Shown: in pieces, positions 1 through 7,083 of the stretch
Position numbering within the stretch: position 1 is the stretch's first letter
Layout: each line of letters starts with the position of its first letter
Assembly (NCBI GenBank): GCA_030609865.1
Contig: JAUWSZ010000036.1
Span: forward strand, 1-10,258
DNA length: 10,258 nucleotides
Direction: 5' to 3'
Source: a bacterium
Lineage (GTDB): Bacteria > Desulfobacterota > DSWW01
Notes under the pieces: generated by a model
What the model saw: the letters and a program-made list of their open reading frames with translations, nothing else
Database searches by the model: none
Told to the model about the DNA's origin: nothing
Program-made: the position numbers and the translations under genes

Positions 1-183
1 AACGTTCATGAGGCACCGCCTTCTGTTCGGGTGTGCCGTTACGATCGAAGCCCTGCGGTCGCTGAAAGTCGGCAGTCTACCTTACCTTCCTCTTTTCCGT
101 CCAGTGCTTGGGAAGAGATTTGACCGGCCGGGACCTCTTCCTCTATCCTCTGTGTTTCAAGACAGCGCACGAGGAACCAGAAC
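1..183. other. Left-edge leader region upstream of the MBL hydrolase
   Basis: I see no convincing coding region here. Open frames that cross the stretch carry no recognisable domain and run into the well-supported hydrolase gene. A minus-strand ATG at 9-7, with a moderate purine-rich stretch ahead of it, could be the start of a divergent gene leaving the window, but only three codons are visible. The right half holds a likely promoter and the ribosome binding site of the next gene. Confidence 0.4.
120..149 (+). promoter_or_regulatory. Candidate sigma70 promoter of the MBL hydrolase
   Basis: TTGACC at 120-125 and TATCCT at 144-149 are separated by 18 nt. Transcription would start near 156, giving a 5' leader of about 28 nt before the ATG at 184. 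The same -35 hexamer and the same 18-nt spacer recur upstream of the channel gene at 1123-1152. The call rests on consensus match and position only. Confidence 0.45.
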
Positions 184-1104
184 ATGGAGCTTAGAAAAGG
201 CTTGCACTTCCTGCAAGTCGAGAAGAAGGGGATTGTGGATTCGACGAGGAACGTTGTGATCCGCGACGGAGAGGGCCTGCTCTGTGTGGAGGTGGGAGGG
301 GGGGGTGAGGAGAACATTCGGCAGACCCTCGCCCTTTTCGAGCAGGAGGGGTTGAACGTCGCGGATGTTCATACGGCGATCATCTCCCACACCCACGCGG
401 ACCACATGGGCGCGATCGCCTATTTCCGCGAGCGGATCCCCGGGTTGACCGTTATTGACCACGAGGTGGATGCTCCTTACATGAAGGACAACCGTCTGCT
501 GAATCGGGCTTTCGATGCAGACCTGGTGGCGGAACACTTCCCCGGAAACCAGTTCGACATCCTGGACTTCTACGCGGCCTTCTGCCCGATCTCCGAGACC
601 TCGCCGGACAGGAACGTTCAGGAGGGGGATGTATTGGCCTGCGGCGCGTATGCCTTTGAGGTGATCCACACGCCCGGCCACCACCCGGGACACATCTCTC
701 TGTACGAACGGAACGAGAAGATCCTGTTCGTGGGGGACATGGTGGGGATGGAAGTGCCTTTCTACTCGCCGAGTTCGGGCGGGGTGGAGGGCTACCTGGC
801 GAGCATGGAGAAATACCAGGCCCTCGAAATCGACCAGATCATTCCCTCCCACGGCGATCTGATCGAGAATGCCCGGGAGGCGATCGAGGGTGCCGCCGGA
901 AAGGTGAAGCGGCGCGAGGAGCGGCTTCTGAGCGGACTCGATGGACCGCCCAAGACCTTCACCGATTTGCTTCCGGACCTGTTTCGCAACCCGGCCCAGC
1001 ACATGTTCCCGGGTGCGGCCGTCCTGGCCAGCCACCTGGAGAAGCTGAAGAAGGATGGCGTCCTCATCGAAGAGGGCGGCAAGTACCTGCTTGCCGGATC
1101 GTGA
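184..1104 (+). CDS. MBL-fold metallo-hydrolase (LACTB2/glyoxalase II-like)
   Basis: A 306-residue metallo-beta-lactamase-fold hydrolase. The full set of metal ligands is visible: HTHADH at residues 69-74, the third histidine in the TPGH motif (His166), the bridging aspartate in FVGD (Asp185) and a late SHG histidine (His223). This predicts a binuclear, probably zinc, hydrolase. The C-terminal part (about 255-304) looks like a small winged-helix extension with a helix around LASHLEKLKKDGV, as in LACTB2-type and related bacterial MBL proteins. There is no signal peptide, so it should be cytoplasmic. The ATG at 184 is supported by GAGGA at 171-175 with 8-nt spacing. The substrate cannot be told from sequence: thioester, RNA or lactone hydrolysis all occur in the fold. 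It ends 101 nt before the channel gene, which has its own promoter, so co-transcription is not required. Confidence 0.9.
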   Translation: MELRKGLHFLQVEKKGIVDSTRNVVIRDGEGLLCVEVGGGGEENIRQTLALFEQEGLNVADVHTAIISHTHADHMGAIAYFRERIPGLTVIDHEVDAPYMKDNRLLNRAFDADLVAEHFPGNQFDILDFYAAFCPISETSPDRNVQEGDVLACGAYAFEVIHTPGHHPGHISLYERNEKILFVGDMVGMEVPFYSPSSGGVEGYLASMEKYQALEIDQIIPSHGDLIENAREAIEGAAGKVKRREERLLSGLDGPPKTFTDLLPDLFRNPAQHMFPGAAVLASHLEKLKKDGVLIEEGGKYLLAGS

Positions 1105-1122
1105 GAAGAAGATAAGAAGAGA

Positions 1123-1152
1123 TTGACCCCCCGCTTTGCCCTGCCCTATACT
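1123..1152 (+). promoter_or_regulatory. Probable sigma70 promoter of the channel gene
   Basis: TTGACC at 1123-1128 and TATACT at 1147-1152 are separated by 18 nt. The predicted start of transcription near 1159 leaves a leader of about 47 nt before the ATG at 1206. The -10 differs from TATAAT at one position. It lies in the 101-nt gap after the hydrolase stop codon, so the channel gene can be expressed independently. Confidence 0.6.
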
Positions 1153-1205
1153 CCCCATTGGTTTTGTGAGGATTCTGTTTCCGTGACGCACTCTGGAGGA
1201 AAGCG

Positions 1206-4200
1206 ATGACCCGTCTTCGCTGCAAGCCTTTCCGTGTCAGCCGGCTGGCTGTGTTGCTGTTGTTCGGGGGTCTCCTGAACATGGCGATCCACACGAGCGT
1301 CTCGGGTGAGGAAGGAGAGGCTGCAAAGGCCTTGTCCCTGACGACCGGCGAGGTGCAGAGGCTGCGCCAGCGGGCGGAAGAAGCCAAGGACCTGGAAGAG
1401 GAGACCAAGGCAAAGATCCTGGAGACCTGTGACAAGGCCCTGGCCCAGTTGGAGGCTTCGGAAGATTGGTCCAACAAGGCAGCCGCCTTCGACAGTGTCC
1501 GTGAGGAGGCGCCGGAGGCTACCGAAACCCTCGAAAAGGAACTCAAGCGGGACCTGCCGGAATCGAAGCCGGAACTACCGGAAGATGCGTCGTTGGATCA
1601 GCTGGAACAGGCGCTCATGGAGGTGAAGCTCGACCAGGAGACGGCCAACGAACAGTTGATCAAGCTGGAGTCGGAGGTCACGCGGAGGAGGGAACGGCGG
1701 AAGAAAGTGCCGGAGCTGTTGGCGGCCGCCAGGCAGCGCCTCCTGGAGGCGAGGGAAAGAGGGCCCATGGACGGGGCCGGACCTCCTGAGCTTCTCGAGG
1801 CCCAGAGGACCCTCCTGGAGGCGACGGTTCTCGCTTCTGAGGCTGAGATAGCGGCCCTGAGGCGCGAGGTTCCCAGCTACGAGGCCCGGAAAAAGCTGCT
1901 CACCCTCAGGCTCGACGAGGCCCTGCGCATTCAGTCTGCCAAGGAAAAGGAAGCTGTGTTCTGGCAGCAACAGGTCAGGGAGGGCCGGCGGGAGGAGGCG
2001 GAACGGGCCGCCCGGGAGGCAAGGGAGGCCCTCCTCGAAGTGACGGATGCCAGTCCCGAGGTTCGGCAGTTTGCCGAAGAGCTGGCATCGGAGACTGCGG
2101 AACTGGCGGAGCAGCGCACAGGTCCGGAGGGGCTTCTTCGCAAGATCGAGAAGATCTCGACTCGGATCGGGGAAACGAGCGAGCTTCTGAAAAAGGTTCG
2201 GGCCGATTTTGCAAGCGTCGAGAAGCGGGTCGAGGCGGGGCGCCTGAGCGCCCCGATCGGGGCCATACTCCACCAGCGCCGGAGAGACCTGCCGGATGTG
2301 GGGGACCGGAAAGGCGATATCCGGGGCAGGCGTGGGGAGATCGAGAAGGCACAGCTCAAGATCATCGAGGTTCGGGAGGAGAGGCTGGCGGTCTCGGATG
2401 TGCAAGGGATCGTGTCGCAGAAGATGAGCGGGGTTGACCCTTCCCTGCCCGAGTACCGGCGAAGGCGCATGGAACGACTTCTGCAGGAACTGGTCTGGAA
2501 GAAGCGCAGTTCCCTTCAGTCGCTCGTGAACGACTACACCACCTACTTTGAGAAGTTGATGGAGCTCGACACCAAAGAGCGCGAGCTCGTCGACACGGTG
2601 CAGGCCTTTTCCGATTTCATCGATGAGCGGGTCCTGTGGGTCCGAGGTGTCGAACCCTTCAAGCGGGAGACCTTATCCCAGCTTCGGTCGTCCGTGAAAT
2701 GGATGTTCGACCCGGACAACTGGAAACCGGCGATCCGGACACTCCGGGACGACGTGTCGGAGAACCTCGGTGTCTACATCCTCCTTGCCCTTCTCTTTAT
2801 CGGCGTGCTTGCCGGCCGCCGAAAAATGACCGTTCGTCTTCGGGCGGTCCACGAAGAGGCGGGGAAGCCCTGGTGCACTGATTTTGGGTTGACCGTCGAG
2901 GCCCTGCTGTTGACCCTGCTGGTCGCCGCCCTCTTGCCGGCATTCCTCGGGATGCTCGGTTGGCGCGTGCGCTCTCTGGGCGGGGCTGCGGGCTTCCTGA
3001 ACGCCATCGGCTCCGCCCTCGAGTTTACGGCCGTCATGTACCTGACCCTTGAAATCCCCCGTCGGGTGTTCAACCCGGAGGGTCTGGGCAGGCTCCACTT
3101 CCGGTGGCCCGGGGATCGGCTCGACGACATGTACAGGATCCTGGGCAGGTCTTTTGTCATCGTCCTGCCGGCTGTCTTCGTGATTGCCGCGGCCGAGGGG
3201 CAGGGGGATGAGGCCTTGAAGGCATCCCTTGGGAGGGCGGCATTCATTCTGCTCATGCTCGCCCTGAGCACCTTGTTGTTCATCATGCTGCGACCGCGGC
3301 TGAGCGCGAAAGGAGAGGAAGCCTCCGCAGAGGGTGGGCGTCCGAGTGGGGCCCGACGGTTCTGGTACGCGGCCATTGTGGCCGTGCCATTGGCGATCGC
3401 GGTTGTTGAGTTTCTGGGCTACTACTACGCAGCCCTTCAACTCGGCCTGAGGCTCCACGCTTCGGCGTGTCTCGTCATCGCCGTGTTCATCCTGCAGGGG
3501 ATGATCCTGCGCTGGCTCCTGCTTGCCCGTCGAAGGCTGGCGATCGAGGAGAACAGGAAGCGCCGGGAGGCCCTTGCAAAGAGGGTATCGGGCGGGGAAG
3601 AGGCCGGGGCGCAAGAGCCAGAGGAGGACCTCGATCTGGCAAAGGTTCAGGTGCAGACGAATCGTCTGCTCCGAGGATTCATCTTCTTCACGCTGGTGAT
3701 CGGCATCTGGTGGATCTGGGTCGAAGTGATCACAGGCTTCGGGATCTTGAGAGAAGTGGATCTGTGGCACACCACCCAGCAGGTGTCCCAGATGGTCACG
3801 GATGCTGAAGGCAATACCAGGGTGCAGACCGTGGACCAATTCAGGGCGGTCACCCTGGCAGATATAGTGCTGGCTCTCGTGATCTTGCTGATGACCTTCA
3901 TGGCGACGAGGAACCTCCCGGGGATACTCCAGGTGGTGCTCTTGCAGAGGTTCGGTTTAGGGACCGGCGAGCGCGCTGCAATCAGCACGATCGTGCAGTA
4001 CACGATCGTTGTGATCGGCGGTTCGTCTATCTTCAAGATCCTCGGGGTCGGCTGGGGGAACGTCCAGTGGCTCGTGGCCGCCCTGGGCGTGGGCATCGGG
4101 TTCGGCCTCCAGGAGATCGTGGCCAACTTCATCTCCGGGTTGATCCTCCTTTTCGAGCGGCCGATCCGGGTCGGCGACGCGGTGACGGTGGGAGACGTGA

Positions 4201-4673
4201 GCGGAACCGTGTCCAAGATCCGAATTCGTGCGACATCGATCACGACTTGGGACAGGAAGGAGTTGATCGTTCCGAACAAGGAGTTCGTCGTGGGCAGGCT
4301 GGTGAACTGGACCCTTTCGGATCCGATTCTGCGTGTGGAGATCCCTGTGGGCATTGCCTACGGTTCGGATACGCAGAAGGCGAAGAAACGGATGCTCGAG
4401 GTGGCAAAGGAGAACACAAAGGTCCTCGACGACCCTCCGCCGAGCGTTCTGTTCATGGCATTCGGCACGAATTCGCTGGACTTCGAGCTCAGGGCCTTCA
4501 CCAAAATAGACACGCTGCTGTCCGTTCGGGATGAGCTCAACATGGCCATAGACAAGGCGTTTCGGGAGGCGGAAATCGAGATCGCCTTCCCGCAGCAGGA
4601 CATCCACATCCGGTCCGTGAGAGACACATTTCCGATCGCCACCAAAGAACCGGACGAAAAGCCCACTACTTGA
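1206..4673 (+). CDS. MscK/KefA-like mechanosensitive ion channel
   Basis: A 1155-residue inner-membrane channel that should open under membrane tension and release solutes on hypo-osmotic shock. Residues 1-35 form an export signal: basic start, hydrophobic LAVLLLFGGLL, then a cleavage-like VSG-EE. Residues about 40-510 are very rich in Glu, Arg, Lys, Ala and Leu and look like a long periplasmic coiled coil. About eleven membrane segments follow, near residues 521-537, 565-585, 596-616, 649-666, 679-696, 721-746, 750-770, 825-845, 884-903, 927-945 and 950-985. The last carries the glycine/alanine-rich pore helix ALGVGIGFGLQEIVANF typical of MscS TM3. The MscS beta domain follows (FERPIRVGDAVTVGDVSGTV, then the IVPNKEFV strand), with a mixed C-terminal domain. 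Length and layout match MscK (about 1120 residues) rather than plain MscS (about 280). GGAGGA at 1195-1200 supports the ATG. A charged cytoplasmic loop lies around residues 770-820. Confidence 0.93.
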   Translation: MTRLRCKPFRVSRLAVLLLFGGLLNMAIHTSVSGEEGEAAKALSLTTGEVQRLRQRAEEAKDLEEETKAKILETCDKALAQLEASEDWSNKAAAFDSVREEAPEATETLEKELKRDLPESKPELPEDASLDQLEQALMEVKLDQETANEQLIKLESEVTRRRERRKKVPELLAAARQRLLEARERGPMDGAGPPELLEAQRTLLEATVLASEAEIAALRREVPSYEARKKLLTLRLDEALRIQSAKEKEAVFWQQQVREGRREEAERAAREAREALLEVTDASPEVRQFAEELASETAELAEQRTGPEGLLRKIEKISTRIGETSELLKKVRADFASVEKRVEAGRLSAPIGAILHQRRRDLPDVGDRKGDIRGRRGEIEKAQLKIIEVREERLAVSDVQGIVSQKMSGVDPSLPEYRRRRMERLLQELVWKKRSSLQSLVNDYTTYFEKLMELDTKERELVDTVQAFSDFIDERVLWVRGVEPFKRETLSQLRSSVKWMFDPDNWKPAIRTLRDDVSENLGVYILLALLFIGVLAGRRKMTVRLRAVHEEAGKPWCTDFGLTVEALLLTLLVAALLPAFLGMLGWRVRSLGGAAGFLNAIGSALEFTAVMYLTLEIPRRVFNPEGLGRLHFRWPGDRLDDMYRILGRSFVIVLPAVFVIAAAEGQGDEALKASLGRAAFILLMLALSTLLFIMLRPRLSAKGEEASAEGGRPSGARRFWYAAIVAVPLAIAVVEFLGYYYAALQLGLRLHASACLVIAVFILQGMILRWLLLARRRLAIEENRKRREALAKRVSGGEEAGAQEPEEDLDLAKVQVQTNRLLRGFIFFTLVIGIWWIWVEVITGFGILREVDLWHTTQQVSQMVTDAEGNTRVQTVDQFRAVTLADIVLALVILLMTFMATRNLPGILQVVLLQRFGLGTGERAAISTIVQYTIVVIGGSSIFKILGVGWGNVQWLVAALGVGIGFGLQEIVANFISGLILLFERPIRVGDAVTVGDVSGTVSKIRIRATSITTWDRKELIVPNKEFVVGRLVNWTLSDPILRVEIPVGIAYGSDTQKAKKRMLEVAKENTKVLDDPPPSVLFMAFGTNSLDFELRAFTKIDTLLSVRDELNMAIDKAFREAEIEIAFPQQDIHIRSVRDTFPIATKEPDEKPTT

Positions 4674-4705
4674 GCCGCGGTCAAAACGAGAGAGCAAAGA
4701 GGATT

Positions 4706-4742
4706 CCTTCTCCCCTTGAGGGGAGAAGGTCAGGATGAGGGG
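4706..4742 (+). repeat. REP-like palindrome, left copy
   Basis: A perfect 10-bp stem (4706-4715 with 4720-4729) closes a TTGA loop and is followed by the tail TCAGGATGAGGGG (4730-4742). The reverse complement of the right copy at 5086-5126 has the same plan: CTCTCCCCC stem, then GGTTAGGGTGAGGGG. The two copies face each other with tails pointing inward. The sequence resembles the widespread CCCTCACCCTAACCCTCTCCC-type dispersed palindromes of bacterial genomes. No T-tract follows, so an intrinsic terminator is unlikely, although the transcript could still fold. Confidence 0.75.
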
Positions 4743-4750
4743 TGTACACC

Positions 4751-5098
4751 GTGGCAAAGAACCGTGCCAGGGAACTCAGAAAGAACATGACTGACGCCGA
4801 AGCACTCCTGTGGCGACATTTGCGCAATCGGTAGTTGGGTGGCTCAAAATTCCGTCGCCAGCATGCTATCGGTCCGTACTATGTCGATTTCGTCTGCTCA
4901 GAGAAGAAGCTGGTCATCGAGGTGGATGGTGGTCAGCATACCAACAACAAGGAAGCGGACAGCAAACGTTCCGAGTGTCTTGCTGCAAAGGGATACCAGG
5001 TGCTACGCTTCTGGAACCACGAGGCCCTGAGCGAGGTTGAAACCGTCTTGGATGCGATCCTTATAGAGCTATCCAAGGAAGAAGCCCCCTCACCCTAA
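4751..5098 (+). pseudogene. DUF559 / Vsr-like endonuclease, interrupted by an amber codon
   Basis: Reading from GTG at 4751 (an alternative is GTG at 4742) gives a classic DUF559 protein: a helical start (RARELRKNMTDAEALLWRHL), then GGSKFRRQHAIGPYYVDFVC, LVIEVDGGQH and QVLRFWNHEAL. DUF559 belongs to the PD-(D/E)XK/Vsr-like nuclease group, and the acidic residues of VDF (codon 46) and IEVD (codons 57 and 59) are present. Codon 28 (4832-4834) is TAG, in the place where relatives have Gln in a LRNRQLGG-type motif, so a single C-to-T change of CAG explains it. The rest is intact to the stop at 5096-5098, and 115 codons is the normal family length. Translation could restart at TTG 4835, giving 87 residues that keep the catalytic part but lose the N-terminal helices. 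Read-through or a sequencing error are other options. Both ends of the reading frame touch the flanking palindromic repeats. Confidence 0.8.
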
Positions 5099-5126
5099 CC
5101 CTCTCCCCCGCAAGCGGGGGAGAGGG
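5086..5126 (-). repeat. REP-like palindrome, right copy
   Basis: CCCCTCACCCTAACC (5086-5100) leads into a 13-bp perfect stem (5099-5111 with 5114-5126) of CCCTCTCCCCCGC and its complement, with AA between the arms. On the minus strand it reads palindrome then GGTTAGGGTGAGGGG, the same order as the left copy at 4706-4742, so the two are inverted relative to each other. The stop codon of the DUF559 frame (5096-5098) is made from the repeat itself. No run of T follows on either strand, so it is not a standard terminator, though it lies between convergent genes. Confidence 0.75.
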
Positions 5127-5191
5127 AACAAAGGGTTACTCTGCCGAGGACCCCTGACCCCTACTCCTGCACCTTCGCCTTGCGCCAGGAC

Positions 5192-6307
5192 TCAGAGGAT
5201 CCTTGGGAACACGTGTTCCTCTAGGTAGCCGACGCATCGGTTCATGTGCTCGAGACACGGATCCCGCATGGCACTCGCGTGCTCGTCGTCGCGGAGCCTT
5301 GTCCCTCGTGCGCCTTGAGCCGCGAGAGGCGCCTTCATTTCGTCGGGCAACTCATCGGCGAGGTCCACACGATTCATCGTGGCCCAGGCGAGCGTCCAGG
5401 CGCGAGCCACGTTTGCCGGGTTGTAGCCCCCCCCTCCAAGGGCCACCCAGGCCGGGGCGTGTTCCGTAAGGTACGCAACGGCCTGGGTGAAACCGTGCGT
5501 AGTGAGTTCGAGCGCTGCCAGAGGATCGGCAAGGAAGGTGTCGACACCAAGCTGAGAGACCACCACGTCCGGCCGGAAGGCCTCCATCAGGCGCGGCACC
5601 ACGGATTCGAACCCCTTCCAGAAGACGTGATCATCCGTGCCCGGAAGCATGGGCACGTTCACGGCGTAGCCCGTGCCTTCCCCTTTTCCGGTTTCCGCAA
5701 GGCCGCCGGTGCCGGGAAACAGGGTACGGCCATCCTGGTGGAACGAGACGGTCAGGACCCGCGGGTCCTCATAGAACGCCCACTGGACCCCGTCGCCGTG
5801 ATGGGCGTCGATGTCGAGATAGATGACCCGTTTTCCCTGGTTCACGAAGTGCAGGATCGCCAGAACCGGGTCGTTCACGTAGCAGAAGCCGGAGGCCCGG
5901 CTTGCGCCCGCGTGATGGAGCCCTCCGGCGATGTTGAACGCGATACGTGCCTTCCCCTGAGAGATGAGTTGCGCGGCATGCAGAGATGCTCCTGCATGGA
6001 GAAGGGACCATTCCCACAGGCCCGGAAAGACGGGGTTGTCTCCCGGGCCAAGGCCGTGGGCGAAGTCCCATTGGGTCTCGCCGCGACTGGCCCGTTTGAG
6101 TGCCTCCACGTACTCGCCCGTGTGAAACTGCAGGATTCGGGGTTCCGTTGCCGGGCTCGACTCGATCAGATCGGCCTCGGGTAACTGAAAGAGGCCGTAG
6201 GCCTTGCAGAGGTCATAGGTGAGTTGCAGCCGTTCGATCTTCAGGGGATGGCTTGCACCGTAATCGTAGGCGAAGTACTTGTCGGTGTAGAGAAAAGCAG
6301 TCCTCAC
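5192..6307 (-). CDS. AcuC-type histone deacetylase-family amidohydrolase
   Basis: A 371-residue zinc-dependent deacetylase of the arginase/HDAC fold, class I-like and closest in style to bacterial AcuC (acetoin utilisation) proteins. All active-site elements are visible: the His-His pair in GGLHHAGASRASGFCYVND (His131, His132), zinc ligands Asp167 and His169 in DIDAHHGDGV, the third ligand Asp256 in QLGVDTF, and the transition-state tyrosine Tyr295 in GGGGYNPANVARAWT. It should remove acyl groups from lysines of proteins (in AcuC, acetyl-CoA synthetase) or from small amines; acetylpolyamine amidohydrolase is the main alternative, but the GLHHA context and the length favour AcuC. It is cytoplasmic, with no signal peptide. 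The start is GTG at 6307-6305, preceded by AGGAGG (complement of 6312-6317) at short spacing. It lies 67 nt downstream of the ferritin-like gene on the same strand and is probably co-transcribed with it. Confidence 0.92.
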   Translation of the reverse strand: MRTAFLYTDKYFAYDYGASHPLKIERLQLTYDLCKAYGLFQLPEADLIESSPATEPRILQFHTGEYVEALKRASRGETQWDFAHGLGPGDNPVFPGLWEWSLLHAGASLHAAQLISQGKARIAFNIAGGLHHAGASRASGFCYVNDPVLAILHFVNQGKRVIYLDIDAHHGDGVQWAFYEDPRVLTVSFHQDGRTLFPGTGGLAETGKGEGTGYAVNVPMLPGTDDHVFWKGFESVVPRLMEAFRPDVVVSQLGVDTFLADPLAALELTTHGFTQAVAYLTEHAPAWVALGGGGYNPANVARAWTLAWATMNRVDLADELPDEMKAPLAAQGARGTRLRDDEHASAMRDPCLEHMNRCVGYLEEHVFPRIL

Positions 6308-6374
6308 AGAGCCTCCTTTTCGGTGCGCTCAGGTGTGATGTCGTGTTCCGTGGAGAGACGAGTGCTCTGGTTCC

Positions 6375-6848
6375 TCACGAGAGGCCCTCTTCGTGGGCCA
6401 GGGCCTCGCTGATTCTTCTCGCGTGCTCCTGAATCTGCCTGTCCATGTCCTCGAAGGCTTGCTCCAGGGCTTCGGAGTCTGCCTCGAAGATCTGATAGAA
6501 CTTGCGTTCCAGCAACGCGCTCTCGAGATCGAGAGCCATGTCCAGGGCGTGAAGGAAGGGCAGTTTTCCCTCCTGTGCCTCTTTGAACCGCTCTTCCGCA
6601 TAGTCGAGGAAGAGTTGAATCCCCTCGACCCGGAAACCGTCTTCGCCCAGACGGACCGATCCCTCTTCCACTTGTCCGTACAAGTCGTGAATCCACTTGG
6701 CATGGATTCCCTCTTCCTCGGCCATGCGAGACCACAGGTCTCGATTGGCGGGGAACCTCTTCGCAAACAGCCTGTAGATCTTTGCAAGCGTCTCCTCGAT
6801 CCGAACCAACCCTTCGATCGCCTGCATTCCGGCCTTCTTCTGACGCAT
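6375..6848 (-). CDS. Ferritin-like / rubrerythrin-family protein
   Basis: A 157-residue, almost entirely helical acidic protein with the layout of a four-helix ferritin-like domain. Helix 1 has an EE pair (Glu18-Glu19) followed by Tyr25, helix 2 has an ExxH (Glu46-His49) in AEEEGIHAKWI, and helix 3 has Glu109 and Glu114 in LDLESALLERKFY. Helix 4 has His142 (QEHARRI), but the acidic residue three places before it, expected for a second ExxH, is Ile139. There is no C-terminal rubredoxin domain, since the protein has no cysteine at all. The likely role is iron binding or peroxide and oxygen protection in the cytoplasm, but the incomplete metal set makes the chemistry uncertain. ATG at 6848 is supported by GGAGGG on the minus strand about 8-9 nt upstream; Met8 is an alternative. 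It precedes the AcuC-type gene by 67 nt. Confidence 0.75.
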   Translation of the reverse strand: MRQKKAGMQAIEGLVRIEETLAKIYRLFAKRFPANRDLWSRMAEEEGIHAKWIHDLYGQVEEGSVRLGEDGFRVEGIQLFLDYAEERFKEAQEGKLPFLHALDMALDLESALLERKFYQIFEADSEALEQAFEDMDRQIQEHARRISEALAHEEGLS

Positions 6849-6904
6849 GCCCGTTCTCCCTCCAGACGTTTTTCGACACCCTCTCCAGCAGCCTGGTATT
6901 CCTC

Positions 6905-6934
6905 AAGATAAGGCAAAAGGTGTGCGGCTGTCGA
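6905..6934 (-). promoter_or_regulatory. Possible promoter of the ferritin-like/AcuC unit
   Basis: On the minus strand, TCGACA (complement of 6929-6934) and TATCTT (complement of 6905-6910) are 18 nt apart. The leader to the ATG at 6848 would be about 50 nt. The -35 is a five-of-six match and the -10 four-of-six, so this is a weak call supported mainly by position in the divergent gap. Confidence 0.3.
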
Positions 6935-7083
6935 GGGCCACACTTCCCCCCTTCTTGGATGTGCTGCGCCGGCTTCTCGTTCCAGGCCCCGGTCGACGAA
7001 CCCCTGTCTGTCGGCACTACATCTACTCATTAGAGGACCTCGTGAAGGTCGATGTAACGGACCACCGAAAGAGAGGGAACGCA

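Noticed and set aside
157..1191. Long minus-strand open frame opposite the MBL hydrolase
   Set aside because: It covers a gene with complete metal-binding motifs, shows no recognisable domain, and is the kind of open antisense frame that GC-rich codon use produces.
2673..3839. 388-codon minus-strand frame opposite the channel
   Set aside because: It is rich in Pro, Gly, Arg, His and Gln with no domain pattern, and lies entirely inside the membrane region of a clear MscK-like gene.
5099..5126. GC-rich palindrome as an intrinsic terminator between the DUF559 and AcuC-type genes
   Set aside because: The stem is strong, but no run of T follows on either strand; its relation to the left copy makes a REP-like repeat the better reading.
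5246..6184. 312-codon plus-strand frame opposite the AcuC-type gene
   Set aside because: The minus strand carries every HDAC active-site motif; the plus frame has no family resemblance or ribosome binding site.
6847..7083. N-terminal extension of the glycoside hydrolase to ATG 6847
   Set aside because: It would overlap the start of the ferritin-like gene by a couple of bases and fill the whole divergent control region, the added residues are Pro/Arg-rich without family match, and better ribosome binding sites precede GTG 7042 and 7084.
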